From the NCBI GenBank assembly GCA_009844425.1, contig VYBN01000013.1:124001-188000 (forward strand): 64,000 nt of DNA, in the 5' to 3' direction. This document shows, in pieces, positions 1 through 8,458 of the stretch (position 1 is its first letter; the number at the start of each line of letters is the position of its first letter). The stretch is from Gammaproteobacteria bacterium. GTDB lineage: Bacteria; Pseudomonadota; Gammaproteobacteria; Steroidobacterales; Foliamicaceae. A program made the translations under genes and the position numbers. The notes beneath the pieces are model-generated. The model was not told the origin of the DNA, made no database searches, and saw nothing but the letters and a program-made list of their open reading frames with translations.

Positions 1-183
1 ATCGGTCACAATGATGTCAAGCGTACTGATATGCATTGTCCGATGCCTCGGCGCCGTGACGCTATGCAGCTTGTTTCCCGCGGAGGTCGACGTGGCGATC
101 ATACGCCTTCCCTTCGATGCCGGAGGGCTTGCCTACGGGGCACGGCCGGCCGACGGTCATGGACTGGTTGCAAGGCGCGGCTG

Positions 184-453
184 TCAGCGATATGCCTTGC
201 TACGGTGGGCAATGCGCACAACGAGAATTCGGATGCGATCATCATCTATCTGGGCGATGACCCGGTAGTGCCCGACCCGGTATCGCCAAAGACCGCGATG
301 CTTTCCGCCCCGCATTGCGGCGCCCAGCTGGCGCGGGTTTCGCGTATTGGCCAACCGGACCTCCAAAAAGTTCCGAAGCCGTTGCCGCGCCTGTCGGTCC
401 AGCCGGCGAAAGGCCCTCTGAACGCTTCCTGCGTACTCAATCCTCCAAACCAC
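184..453 (-). CDS. RelE/ParE-family toxin
   Basis: This 89-residue basic protein has the layout of RelE/ParE toxins. It begins with a short strand (WRIEYAGSV), continues with a helical segment rich in Arg and Leu, then LGAAMRGGKHRGLWRYRVGHYRVI and a final strand IRILVVRIAHRSKAYR. The L-rG-LWRYRVG-YRVI block and the C-terminal HR-KAY are the family hallmarks. RelE toxins usually cut mRNA on the ribosome, while ParE toxins poison gyrase; the sequence does not decide which, but the RHRS/AYR ending favours RelE. It starts with GTG inside the 3' end of the upstream antitoxin (17-base overlap), the usual antitoxin-first coupling. Confidence 0.85.
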   Translation of the reverse strand: MVWRIEYAGSVQRAFRRLDRQARQRLRNFLEVRLANTRNPRQLGAAMRGGKHRGLWRYRVGHYRVIAQIDDDRIRILVVRIAHRSKAYR

Positions 454-655
454 GCCACATGGCTTCCGCGGTCAGGACTTCTTCCTTTCCGGCTCGAATT
501 CGGTCCAGCACCTGTTCGGCGAGGTGGACATCCTCCAATTCCTCGATTTTCTCGATGACGGCTTCGCGGGCAAAAAAGCTTTTGCTGCGGCCTGTGCGCT
601 TTGCCAAGCGCTCAAGCCGCGCCTCTACATCTGCGGGTAGCCGAATAGACACCAC
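437..655 (-). CDS. RelB-type / ribbon-helix-helix antitoxin
   Basis: This 72-residue protein starts with VSIRLPADVEARLERLAKRTGRSKSFFAREAV, a typical ribbon-helix-helix DNA-binding segment: a short strand followed by two helices. An acidic C-terminal tail (EELEDVHLAEQVLDRI...) would wrap the toxin. It precedes and overlaps the RelE-like gene, so the pair forms a type II toxin-antitoxin operon that presumably represses its own promoter. The start is one of two consecutive GTG codons; which one is used is open. Confidence 0.85.
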   Translation of the reverse strand: MVSIRLPADVEARLERLAKRTGRSKSFFAREAVIEKIEELEDVHLAEQVLDRIRAGKEEVLTAEAMWRGLED

Positions 656-807
656 GGCGGATCTCCTCTGGCAGCATCAAGCAAGTGTATGACTTCGCAA
701 GGGGAGTTTACACCGGAAATCCAAGCGCGGGGCTTTCTCCTGAGCATGAGCGCGGTCCTTTCAGTCTCGCGCCGCCATGCGACTCCTTGGGCAATGTCGC
801 CGCCGCG

Positions 808-1026
808 TCATGCCTTGATCACTTCGTCTCTCAGGAAGCCCAAGCGGATCCGTTTCGGCTTTTCCATTGTCTCATCGAAGTAGCAGTCCACAGCCTCGCG
901 CGCGTTACGGCGAATCTCGTCCAGCGAATCGCCCTGCGTGTGTATGCCGAAGCCTGCCGCGCTGGCCGTATATCCGCCGTCCAGTTCGTCCTCGCTCACA
1001 ATGAAGATGATTTCGGTATACATCAT
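808..1026 (-). CDS. HicB-like antitoxin-family protein (no HicA seen)
   Basis: The 72-residue protein reads YTEIIFIVSEDELDGGYTASAAGFGIHTQG followed by DSLDEIRRNAREAVDCYFDE. This is the degraded-RNase-H (HicB) fold: a strand, G-G-Y-A, a G-hydrophobic-T-G turn, then a helix ending A-cyF-E. The C-terminal RIRLGFLRDEVI also matches this family. A HicA toxin normally sits next to it, but the 120 bases downstream on the same strand contain no HicA-like frame, so it appears to be solitary. It starts at the second of two ATG codons or the first, with GAGGT upstream. Confidence 0.75.
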   Translation of the reverse strand: MMYTEIIFIVSEDELDGGYTASAAGFGIHTQGDSLDEIRRNAREAVDCYFDETMEKPKRIRLGFLRDEVIKA

Positions 1027-1075
1027 GGCGACCTCTATTTTGCGGGAACCTGGATGGCTTTATCCAAATTGCCGG

Positions 1076-1348
1076 TCAAGACTGCGGCCGATTCGATTCG
1101 CGCGCCAGCTTGGCGCGCGCCCAGCGAACATATGCGATGCAGTCAAAGTTCTCGCCGCGGTCCCCATCGCTTTGCCACCATGGCAGGCGTGATGCGTCGA
1201 TCTCCGCGTGCGGCCTGTCGTACGGGTAAGTCCGGTAATATTCGACGACCTGCCGCGGGGACATGTCCGCTGTCTCCGCTTCGATTTCGGCGCGCGCTTT
1301 CCGCACGAATCGGCGGCAGTCAAAGTTTTTCGGGGCGTTATTCGGCAC
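1076..1348 (-). CDS. Small protein with duplicated FDC motif; probable partner of the PIN domain
   Basis: The 90-residue protein contains the same motif twice, at residues 8-25 and 67-84: N-F-D-C-x-x-[FY]-V-R-x-A-R-A-x-[IL]-x-x-E. The first copy continues with TADMSPRQVVEYYR, the pattern of small proteins (FDC..M....I...T.GMS.EE...Y.R) that I recall next to free-standing PIN-domain proteins as presumed antitoxins. Here the gene starts with GTG and overlaps the 3' end of the hsdM-PIN fusion by 11 bases, so the two are co-translated. The duplication suggests tandem doubling of the motif. The antitoxin role is inferred from context and resemblance. Confidence 0.6.
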   Translation of the reverse strand: MPNNAPKNFDCRRFVRKARAEIEAETADMSPRQVVEYYRTYPYDRPHAEIDASRLPWWQSDGDRGENFDCIAYVRWARAKLARESNRPQS

Positions 1349-3785
1349 GGTCGATTTCCTCGGGGGACGATATGCGCAATTCAGCTTTGCCCATTCGGCG
1401 GTTCACTGCATTGTAGGCCCTGAGCCGCGATTCCGACACCATGTGCCTGAAGTTCCAGCTCGCCAGAACATCGACACCAGCGCAACTCGCCACCGCGACA
1501 TGCCTCGCGTCCGCGCGATTGGCGCCGCCTATGGCGCCCGCCTCAATGTAGGCATCAGCCAGTCGAACCGCCTCCTGCGTCAAGGGTATCATCTCCTTCG
1601 CTTCATCAGGCAATTGCTCGAAGATATCGCGGACAGCCTGAGGGGCTCGGATCAGCTCCCTGGTCAGCAATTCGGAATAGACCAGCAGAGCGCTTCCGTT
1701 TCTGAATCTCTCGAACAGTGCGCCTGACGCCGCCTGGTATTCGTCGTCGAAGCAGCCGCCGATGACGGATGTGTCCACGTAGATTCTGGGCTTTGCGCTG
1801 TAATCCGGGCGCGGCTCGCGCACGGTGAATTGCGGCAGCAGTCCGGCGTATTCGCGTTCCAGAGCGAGGATGTCGGCCTGGATTTCCGCCAGCGCGCGCA
1901 TCGGCTGGGGCTTGTAGAAGTAGCGGTTGAAGCTGATCTCGTAGCCGATTTTTGCCCGGTCAGGGCGGTACCAAGCGTCCGGGGCGTAGGGCAGGACTTC
2001 GCGTTTGAGGAAGGCATCGATGCCGCCTTCCTCCTGCAGCGGGATCTGCTCGGTGTCGCGGAGTTCCGGGGCCGGCTCGTACTCGACCACGACAGCCTTG
2101 CCGTTCACCTTCTCCTCGAACAGTCCGCGCAGCGGGTCGGGCCTCGTGCCGCGCTTGTGAATCCGCTTTATGACGGGCGGCGCGTCTTCGCCGCGCCGTC
2201 CGTTCTCCTTGAGCGTTTTGATTTCGGCGGCCTTGTGGGCGCGTTTTTCGGCGCCTTCGATCCGCAGCGGCCTTTCGACCGTCACCTTCCAGTAGCCGAA
2301 GGCTTCGTTGTCGAAGATCTTGCTCTGTTCCGTTTCCTTGAAGGCCAGGAACGTGTCACAGATACGCTGAATGTCGTCCTCGCCGAGTTCGCAGTTCTTC
2401 TTGCCGAGGTTCTTACGCAGCGGGCGGTGCCGGGCGGTGGCGTCGATCAGTTGCACTTTACCGCGCCGGTGTTCGGGCTTGCGGTTTGTCAGCACCCACA
2501 CATACGTCGCAATACCGGTGTTGTAGAACAGATTGAGCGGCAGTGCGACGATGGCTTCGAGCCAGTCGTTCTCGATGATCCAGCGGCGGATGTTGCTCTC
2601 GCCCTGGCCCGCGTCGCCGGTGAACAGCGAGGAGCCGTTATGCACCTCCGCGATGCGGCTGCCGAGCTGGGTGTGCCGCTTCATCTTCGAAAGCTTGTTC
2701 GCGAGGAAGAGCATCTGGCCATCGCTCACACGCGTGACCAGCGAGTATTCCGGGTCGCCGCCGTGCTCGATCAGGAAACGAGGGTCGCGCATGCTCTTCT
2801 TGCCGCCCATGCGTTCAAGATCGGTCTTCCAGCTCTTGCCGTAGGGCGGATTGGAGAGCATGAAGTCGAATTCGCGCGCCGGAAAGGCGTCGTTGGCGAG
2901 CGTGGAATGCTCCGGGCCGCCCACGATGTTGTCGGCGGCTTCGCCCTCGCCCTTGAGCAACAGGTCCGCCTTGCAGATGGCGTAGGTCTCGGCGTTGATC
3001 TCCTGGCCGTAGAGATGGGTTGAGACTTCCTTGCCGCGCTCGGCGGCGAGTTCCTGCAAGGTTTCCTCCGCCACGGTCAGCATGCCGCCGGTGCCGCAGG
3101 CGCCGTCGTAAAGCAGGTACGTGCCGGATTCAATGTCGTCGGCGACAGGCAGGAAGACGAGTTTGGCCATCAGCCGCACGGCGTCCCTCGGTGTCCAGTG
3201 CTCGCCGGCCTCCTCGTTGTTCTCCTCGTTGAAGCGGCGCACCAACTCCTCGAAGATCGTGCCCATGCCGTGGTTGTCGAGGCCTGGACGGAGGACGCCG
3301 CCGCGGGCGTCTTGGACCGGATCGGGACTCAAGTTGATGTCGCGCGACGTGAGCTTCTCGATCAACGCGCCGAGCGCGTCGGCCCTGGACAGGCGCGAAA
3401 TCTGGTTGCGGAACTCGAAGCTGGCGAGGATGTCCTGCACATTCGGCGAAAACCCGTCCAGCCAGGCGCGGAAGTCGTCTTCGAGTTGCTGGCGGCTGGC
3501 CCGCGCACGCAGGTCGCGCAATGTGAATGGCGAAACATTGTAGAAGGCTTGGCCTGCCGCCTGGCGTAGCGCGGCATCCTGCTCAACAACGCCGGCGGCA
3601 TCGAGTGAAGCCTTCATCTCGCGCACGGCCGGCTTGCCATCTTCGAGCACTGCATCAAGCCGGCGCAGCACCGTCATCGGCAGGATCACGTCGCGGTACT
3701 TGCCGCGCACGTAAAGATCGCGCAGCACGTCGTCCGCGATGCCCCAGATATAGTTCGCGATCCAGTTGAGGTCGCTGTTGCTCAT
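1338..3785 (-). CDS. hsdM: Type I DNA methyltransferase subunit HsdM fused to a C-terminal PIN domain
   Basis: This 815-residue protein has two parts. Residues 1-650 are a full N6-adenine methylase subunit of type I restriction systems. They include the N-terminal helical HsdM_N region (LNWIANYIWGIADDVLRD), the SAM motif DGACGTGGML near residue 227, the catalytic NPPYG near 310, and the C-terminal ALEREYAGLL helix that normally ends HsdM. Without a stop the frame continues through a short linker into PRIYVDTSVIGGCFDDEY (from about 665). This begins a complete PIN nuclease domain, with acidic residues D (YVDTS), E (SELLTREL), D (RADARHVA) and D (GVDVLASWNF). The PIN part resembles stand-alone VapC-like proteins. 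No hsdS or hsdR lies in the window, so target recognition is unexplained. Start ATG at 3785. Confidence 0.9.
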   Translation of the reverse strand: MSNSDLNWIANYIWGIADDVLRDLYVRGKYRDVILPMTVLRRLDAVLEDGKPAVREMKASLDAAGVVEQDAALRQAAGQAFYNVSPFTLRDLRARASRQQLEDDFRAWLDGFSPNVQDILASFEFRNQISRLSRADALGALIEKLTSRDINLSPDPVQDARGGVLRPGLDNHGMGTIFEELVRRFNEENNEEAGEHWTPRDAVRLMAKLVFLPVADDIESGTYLLYDGACGTGGMLTVAEETLQELAAERGKEVSTHLYGQEINAETYAICKADLLLKGEGEAADNIVGGPEHSTLANDAFPAREFDFMLSNPPYGKSWKTDLERMGGKKSMRDPRFLIEHGGDPEYSLVTRVSDGQMLFLANKLSKMKRHTQLGSRIAEVHNGSSLFTGDAGQGESNIRRWIIENDWLEAIVALPLNLFYNTGIATYVWVLTNRKPEHRRGKVQLIDATARHRPLRKNLGKKNCELGEDDIQRICDTFLAFKETEQSKIFDNEAFGYWKVTVERPLRIEGAEKRAHKAAEIKTLKENGRRGEDAPPVIKRIHKRGTRPDPLRGLFEEKVNGKAVVVEYEPAPELRDTEQIPLQEEGGIDAFLKREVLPYAPDAWYRPDRAKIGYEISFNRYFYKPQPMRALAEIQADILALEREYAGLLPQFTVREPRPDYSAKPRIYVDTSVIGGCFDDEYQAASGALFERFRNGSALLVYSELLTRELIRAPQAVRDIFEQLPDEAKEMIPLTQEAVRLADAYIEAGAIGGANRADARHVAVASCAGVDVLASWNFRHMVSESRLRAYNAVNRRMGKAELRISSPEEIDRAE

Positions 3786-3882
3786 CCCGCGTGCGTTTTC
3801 CGGTGGGCCGACCGGTACATTATCCGGGTTGGTATCGTCGTCTTGTGGCGTTGTATGGCAGTTGCAGCGAAACGCGGAAAAG

Positions 3883-3956
3883 CGCCCCGACCAGGATTCG
3901 AACCTGGGACCTTCCGCTTAGGAGGCGGACGCTCTATCCGGCTGAGCTACCAGGGC
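3883..3956 (-). tRNA. tRNA-Arg (anticodon CCT)
   Basis: A full cloverleaf can be drawn on the minus strand. The 7-bp acceptor stem is GCCCTGG with TCGGGGC, allowing G-T pairs. The D arm is GCTC..GAGC and the anticodon stem TCCGC/GCGGA encloses loop CTCCTAA, giving anticodon CCT. The T arm is CCAGG TTCGAAT CCTGG and the discriminator base is G. CCA is not encoded. Its 3' end points toward the accessory block at 1-3880, the usual side for tRNA-directed island insertion. Confidence 0.95.
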
Positions 3957-4200
3957 GTGGCGGCGCCCAGCATAAGCCATTGCGCCGAATTTCGTAAACA
4001 ACAACTCGATCCTTGCATGTTGGCGCCTACCGGTTTGGCGCCAACCTTGATTGGGTCCGATGTGCTTCGGCGCGATTTTCGCGACCGGCGGATTCCGAAG
4101 TATTCTGCGCTCCATAGTCGGCGCCGACCGTTCAGCAAATCGCTGGAAACTGATCCCGGCTCAGAAACGAATAAAGCGTATAACGCCAACAGGAGAAATA

Positions 4201-5415
4201 ATGCTGATGCAATCCGGCGCCCTTCGCGCAATTGCCGCCGCCGCATCCCTGTCCCTATTCACAGCCTCCGGGAGCGAGGCGATGGATGCGTCCGAGCCCT
4301 CGCAGGCCGCGCGGGGAGCGGCGCAGATCGAACGCTTCGCCGAATACTGGACGGGCGCTTTTTCCAACGAGCTGCAGGTAGCGTCCGAGCACAACAGCCT
4401 GGATCCCGACTATCCCGAAGCCATCCGGCTGAATCGGGACATCCGCGTATACCGCCTGGAGGCGCCCGCTATCGGCGACACCGTCCTGTATCTCGAAGAA
4501 ATCAAGATGGATCAGCCGGACAAGGCGCACCGTCAAAGAGTGATGACTTTTGTCTGGCACGAGGACCTCGGCGCGATCGAAGTGCAGCAGCTGTTTTTCT
4601 CCGCCGAATTGGCCTATGACCGTCCGTTCCTGCCTCCCGAAGAGGTAGCGGAAATGCGCCGCGAAGACTTCGCGCAGGCTCCCGGTTGCAACCTGTTCTT
4701 CGCCTGGGACGAGGAGCGCCAGCGGTTCAAGGGAGGCATGCGTCCGCGCCTTTGCGAATACGAACATCCCGTCAGCGGACCGGTTTATGCCGAGTTCGAC
4801 ATGATCCTTGACCGCGACCGGCTCTGGTACCGGGACCGGTCCATCAAGATTGCGGACGGCTCCATACGCGGCGAGATCGACGGCTTTTCATGGCTGCGCT
4901 TCGATCGCTTGTCGCGTGAACCGGTCCTGGGCGGCGGCGACCGCATTTCCAGGGAGCAAATGCTGCGCCGCATGCCGGTCATGGCGCGCATGGAGGGCGT
5001 GTGGGAGGGCGAGTTTCGGCGGGTTGACGCCAGGGGCGAGCTGATCGAGGCTGTGCCGTCGCGGGTTATCGTGCGTTTTCTGCCCGACGGAGAAGCGTAC
5101 GACTATCACCAGGTCAACATTACCCGGCCCGGCGAGGATGGCGAACAGCGCGTTGAATCACAAGGCAAATGGGACGTTGACCGGCTGCGTTTCTCCAATG
5201 CCCGCCTCAATGGCTGGGCGCAGGATCTGGCTTCGGACCCGTCGGGGCTGACATCGGTTTTCCGCATGATGTTCACCGATGGTTCGGGCCTCACGGTGTC
5301 CGAAATCGTCAGCCTCAGTGACGACGGCAAGCGCCGAATGCGGGCGACCCAGTACATCAGGGATGGCCGCATTGCGCGGCGCACGCTGATTGACGAAAAG
5401 CGCGTCCCTCAATAG
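4201..5415 (+). CDS. Secreted CpcT/CpeT-like protein with a C-terminal lipocalin-like domain
   Basis: This 404-residue protein starts at ATG 4201 after AGGAGAAATA and has an N-terminal signal peptide (ALRAIAAAASLSLFTASGSEA). Residues about 30-235 resemble the CpcT/CpeT chromophore-lyase family. Shared features are the FAEYWTGAFSNELQV opening, a YLEEIKM strand, RQRVMTF, the GCNLFFAW segment, FKGGMRPRLC and a late W-x-RD strand. In cyanobacteria CpcT attaches bilins to phycobiliproteins. There is no phycobiliprotein here, so only the calycin-like ligand-binding fold can be claimed. The last 140 residues (MEGVWEGEFRRVDARG...) look like a second lipocalin-type barrel. It stands alone with its own ribosome site; function unknown. 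Confidence 0.65.
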   Translation: MLMQSGALRAIAAAASLSLFTASGSEAMDASEPSQAARGAAQIERFAEYWTGAFSNELQVASEHNSLDPDYPEAIRLNRDIRVYRLEAPAIGDTVLYLEEIKMDQPDKAHRQRVMTFVWHEDLGAIEVQQLFFSAELAYDRPFLPPEEVAEMRREDFAQAPGCNLFFAWDEERQRFKGGMRPRLCEYEHPVSGPVYAEFDMILDRDRLWYRDRSIKIADGSIRGEIDGFSWLRFDRLSREPVLGGGDRISREQMLRRMPVMARMEGVWEGEFRRVDARGELIEAVPSRVIVRFLPDGEAYDYHQVNITRPGEDGEQRVESQGKWDVDRLRFSNARLNGWAQDLASDPSGLTSVFRMMFTDGSGLTVSEIVSLSDDGKRRMRATQYIRDGRIARRTLIDEKRVPQ

Positions 5416-5508
5416 GTAAAATGCTGTCCTTGTTTGAGGTATCGACGCACATCGCGCATGTTCGCGCTGCGCCGATTGCAACCCGATCGGCGAAATCGGA
5501 ATTCAGCA

Positions 5509-5697
5509 AACCTGTCGGGCGCATCCGCGGATGGAAGCGCAAGGCGAACCGGGAATTGCGAGCGGCACGTAATCCGCGGTGGATCCTGGGTTGACAGTCC
5601 GTGGCTCCTGCGCTCGGCATACCGCCACAGCGACTCCGCCGGCGGCCACTACGACTTCAAGGTCGGCTTCCGCGTTGCCCGCGCGCTTGCGCAATAA
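5509..5697 (+). pseudogene. 3' remnant of a SUMF/formylglycine-generating-enzyme-domain gene
   Basis: The frame reads ASADGSARRTGNCERHVIRG then GSWVDSPWLLRSAYR and ends KVGFRVARALAQ before a stop. This is the characteristic C-terminus of the SUMF1 (FGE-sulfatase) domain: G-W/T...C..RV.RGGSW......R.A.R......GFR.AR. Nothing upstream in any plus-strand frame supplies the remaining roughly 200 residues, and the frame immediately before it shows no resemblance. It is best read as a gene tail left by a deletion. The rest of 5416-5828 shows no gene. Confidence 0.7.
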
Positions 5698-5828
5698 GTC
5701 CCTATCCGAATTCCTTGTCCGGCAGATCGGCAGCGCGTAGTGCTAACACGCCCTAATTCCGGGCGCTGTCAAGGCGCACGGCGGCGAGCATACAAGGGGC
5801 GAAATAATCCGGATTGCTCCTGCCCACG

Positions 5829-8366
5829 CTAAAACGTATAGCTGGCGCGCAGCCCGAATTCGCGAGGGTCGGGATAATAGATGTTCGTGGAGTTGGGGAA
5901 CAACTGCGTCACGAATACCCGGCCCGGAGGCGGAACCCGTGGGGGAGGCACAAACCCGGCCACCACGCTGATTCCGGCAAAATCGGGGGCGCTGAGCGCG
6001 CTGCGCATCGTGTCGTCGTCGAACAGATTGCTGACGTATAGCATCGCCGTCCAGGGGCCGCGCGACACGCCCACGCGCAGGTCCGCCAGCATGTAGCTCT
6101 CGATTTCCAGCAGATTCCATTCGGCCTCGTAGCGCGAACCCTGGTACTGGACATCGAAGTCCACCATGAACTCGCCGCCGTTGGCCATGGGGGAGCGCCA
6201 GGAAATGCCGGCGAACAGCTGATGCTGCGGCACGTCCTCGATCTCGTTGCCCGTCAGGTCGATCAGACAGGTGGTGTTATTGCCCAGAGTAACCAGTTCG
6301 CAGCTGCCGCCCCGCACTGCGTCGCTGATCGATGAACTGAGCTTGGCGTATTCGTCGTATTCGGAATCCAGCCAGGTGTAGCCCCAGTTCATCGTGAGGT
6401 TGTCGGTCAACACTGCAGTGGTGTCGATTTCAAACCCGGTGATCTTGGCGGCGGAGGCGTTTTCCGGCCGGCTGCCCAGCACTGCGCCTTCTCCAGGCGG
6501 CAGGTACTGCGTCGTGAGCTGCTTTTCACTGAAATCCTGATAGAAAAACGCGCCATTGAAACGAAGCCGGTTGTCCATCCAGCTCGTCTTCCAGCCGAAT
6601 TCATAGACGGTGATTTCTTCAGCCTCAAAGCGGTACACCTCGGGATTGTCATATCCTTGCGGCCCCACCAGCGTGCTGATGCCTGCGGGTTTCACGCCGC
6701 GCGAAATGGAACCGTACCAAGTCTGCTCGTCCGACGGGCGGTAGCGCAGCACCAGCTTGGGGACAAGATAGCTGTCGTCCACTTCGTCGGTGTTCTGCGG
6801 TCCTGACCGGGGCACGAAAAATATCGAGGCTAGTTGTGGGGTCACGGGCGGCCCGAAGGCATTGGAAATTAGCGTGCCCGTGGAGGGACCGGCCACATCC
6901 AGTTCCTCGCTCACGTAACGGGCCTCGAAGCCCACATCCCATGCATCGGTGAACTGCCAATCGACCAGGCCGTAGGCGGAGGCGTGCGAAATTTCCCGGT
7001 CCCAGGGATGGTTGACCCGGGGAACTGCGGTGCCGACGCGCGCCATCCAGTGGCCGCAACTGATAGGCAAGCTCGGATCCATCGTAAACGGGGGGCGAAA
7101 ACCGTGCATGATGCAGGTGATCGAGTACTCGTCCTGATGCGTGTCGTCGGACCAGTAAAGGCCCCCAACGACCCACGTCAAGGGGCCGTCACCGGTGGAA
7201 CTCAGCCGGACTTCCTGACTGAAAAGGTCGGTCTTGGTTTCAAAGTCGGTTTCGCCGGCCACGCTGATGCCGAAAGGACGAACCGGCGCGGACGAGTCGC
7301 CGGTGCGCTGCGCATCGAAAAACTGCACTGATTCGACAGTTCCGACATGAGTTATGGATGTCAGCAAGGCGTTGCCGAACTCGAATTCGGCGCGCAGGTG
7401 GCCACGCACCACTTCACGTGTGGTTCCGGGGTAATCCTTGCCGGTGCGCGGGTCCGTCGATAGCGTAAGCGTGAGATCATCAATGCTGGCCACTGGCCCG
7501 AACGGCTGATCGACACCGGTCGCGTCCGGGTGCCAGAGCACCCCGAGCCCGGCGGCGGGCGCCGCCAGAAACGTGCGGTGCTGGGATGCCGTGGAGGCAG
7601 CCGGGCCGAATTCGTCGTCGGTAATCTCTACCCGCGCCGTCAGCCGAAACGAATCCGAAACGTCGAGCGCGGCCGTCAAGGTGGCGCCAATGCCCTCCTG
7701 ACCGCCGACGTCGGCGCCCGTAATAAGGTTCTGGTAGTACCCGTCCTCGCTCCAGGAGGCGGCGTTGAATCCCACGAAGAAATTGTCGCTTACGGGGCCG
7801 CTGGCCGAGACCGTGATTTCGCGCTTGCCTTCGGCCGACACGTCAATCCCAACCTTGCCGAGGCGCTCCTCGCTGGGGCGCCGGGTCACGTAGTGGATAG
7901 CGCCGCCGAAGGCGCTGCGGCCGTAGAGCGCCGACTGCGGGCCGCGCACGATCTCAATGCGTTCCACGTCAATCAGCCTGGGATTGACGGTAAGCGAACT
8001 GCCGGCGGTGCGGATAGCTTCGCCTGAAATGTCCACATCGTCCAGAAGCACCGCCACGTTGGGCCGTCCCCGTGTCGGCGAGAGTCCGCGCATGACCACG
8101 CGCACGTCCTGCGGGCCGTAGCCCTTGTCGAAAATGATTCCCGCGGTCTGGCGGGCAATGTCCTCAAGGCTTTCGATGCCCTGCACTTCCATGTCTTCCG
8201 CGCTGATCGTGGCTATGCTGATCGGCACCTCCTGCAGGGATTCCTCGCGCTTGCGCGCCACCACCACGATTTCCTCAAGTTCCTGTGCATAAACCGGCGC
8301 TATCAGCGCCGATGCGCACACACCCAGAATCAGGGCGCTTGAGCGCGCCTTGCGAATGTCAGTCAT
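5829..8366 (-). CDS. TonB-dependent outer-membrane receptor
   Basis: The 845-residue protein has a signal peptide (SSALILGVCASALIAPVYAQ) and a TonB-box-like stretch (ELEEIVVVARKREESLQEVP). A plug domain follows (VLLDDVDISGEAIR, RIEIVRGPQSALYGRSAFGG), then a long beta-barrel ending in the aromatic residue F (GLRASYTF), the signal for outer-membrane insertion. It resembles the iron-complex/unknown-substrate receptors abundant in marine gammaproteobacteria. The substrate cannot be told. I chose ATG 8366, because the upstream TTG (8381) adds only five residues. It is transcribed divergently from the mevalonate gene, with about 90 bases between them. Confidence 0.93.
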   Translation of the reverse strand: MTDIRKARSSALILGVCASALIAPVYAQELEEIVVVARKREESLQEVPISIATISAEDMEVQGIESLEDIARQTAGIIFDKGYGPQDVRVVMRGLSPTRGRPNVAVLLDDVDISGEAIRTAGSSLTVNPRLIDVERIEIVRGPQSALYGRSAFGGAIHYVTRRPSEERLGKVGIDVSAEGKREITVSASGPVSDNFFVGFNAASWSEDGYYQNLITGADVGGQEGIGATLTAALDVSDSFRLTARVEITDDEFGPAASTASQHRTFLAAPAAGLGVLWHPDATGVDQPFGPVASIDDLTLTLSTDPRTGKDYPGTTREVVRGHLRAEFEFGNALLTSITHVGTVESVQFFDAQRTGDSSAPVRPFGISVAGETDFETKTDLFSQEVRLSSTGDGPLTWVVGGLYWSDDTHQDEYSITCIMHGFRPPFTMDPSLPISCGHWMARVGTAVPRVNHPWDREISHASAYGLVDWQFTDAWDVGFEARYVSEELDVAGPSTGTLISNAFGPPVTPQLASIFFVPRSGPQNTDEVDDSYLVPKLVLRYRPSDEQTWYGSISRGVKPAGISTLVGPQGYDNPEVYRFEAEEITVYEFGWKTSWMDNRLRFNGAFFYQDFSEKQLTTQYLPPGEGAVLGSRPENASAAKITGFEIDTTAVLTDNLTMNWGYTWLDSEYDEYAKLSSSISDAVRGGSCELVTLGNNTTCLIDLTGNEIEDVPQHQLFAGISWRSPMANGGEFMVDFDVQYQGSRYEAEWNLLEIESYMLADLRVGVSRGPWTAMLYVSNLFDDDTMRSALSAPDFAGISVVAGFVPPPRVPPPGRVFVTQLFPNSTNIYYPDPREFGLRASYTF

Positions 8367-8442
8367 CTGTTTGGCCCCCAATCGACCGCACGAATTGCTT
8401 TCGCGAGGAATTTTGCCACAAATCCCCCAAACCGCGCTTTCG

Positions 8443-8448
8443 TATAAT
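8443..8448 (+). promoter_or_regulatory. Possible -10 element (TATAAT) before the HMGR-mevalonate kinase gene
   Basis: A perfect TATAAT lies 10 bases before the proposed TTG start, so the transcript would have almost no leader. No convincing -35 box sits at 17 bases, although TTGCCA occurs 24 bases upstream. In such GC-rich sequence an exact match is notable but not proof. Confidence 0.35.
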
Positions 8449-8458
8449 TGCCGGCGCT

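Noticed and set aside
1-102. Open minus-strand frame from an ATG at 102 running off the left edge (34 codons).
   Set aside because: No recognisable motif and too short to judge; it may be the start of a gene outside the window.
690-807. Search for a HicA toxin after the HicB-like gene.
   Set aside because: The three minus-strand frames have early stops and no HicA-like GSH motif.
1830-3023. 397-codon plus-strand frame opposite hsdM.
   Set aside because: Antisense frame in GC-rich coding sequence; no domain, while the minus frame has clear HsdM motifs.
3791-3997. Plus-strand frame containing TRIRTWDLPLRRRTLYPAEL.
   Set aside because: It is the well-known false frame on the antisense strand of a tRNA gene (tRNA-Arg at 3883-3956).
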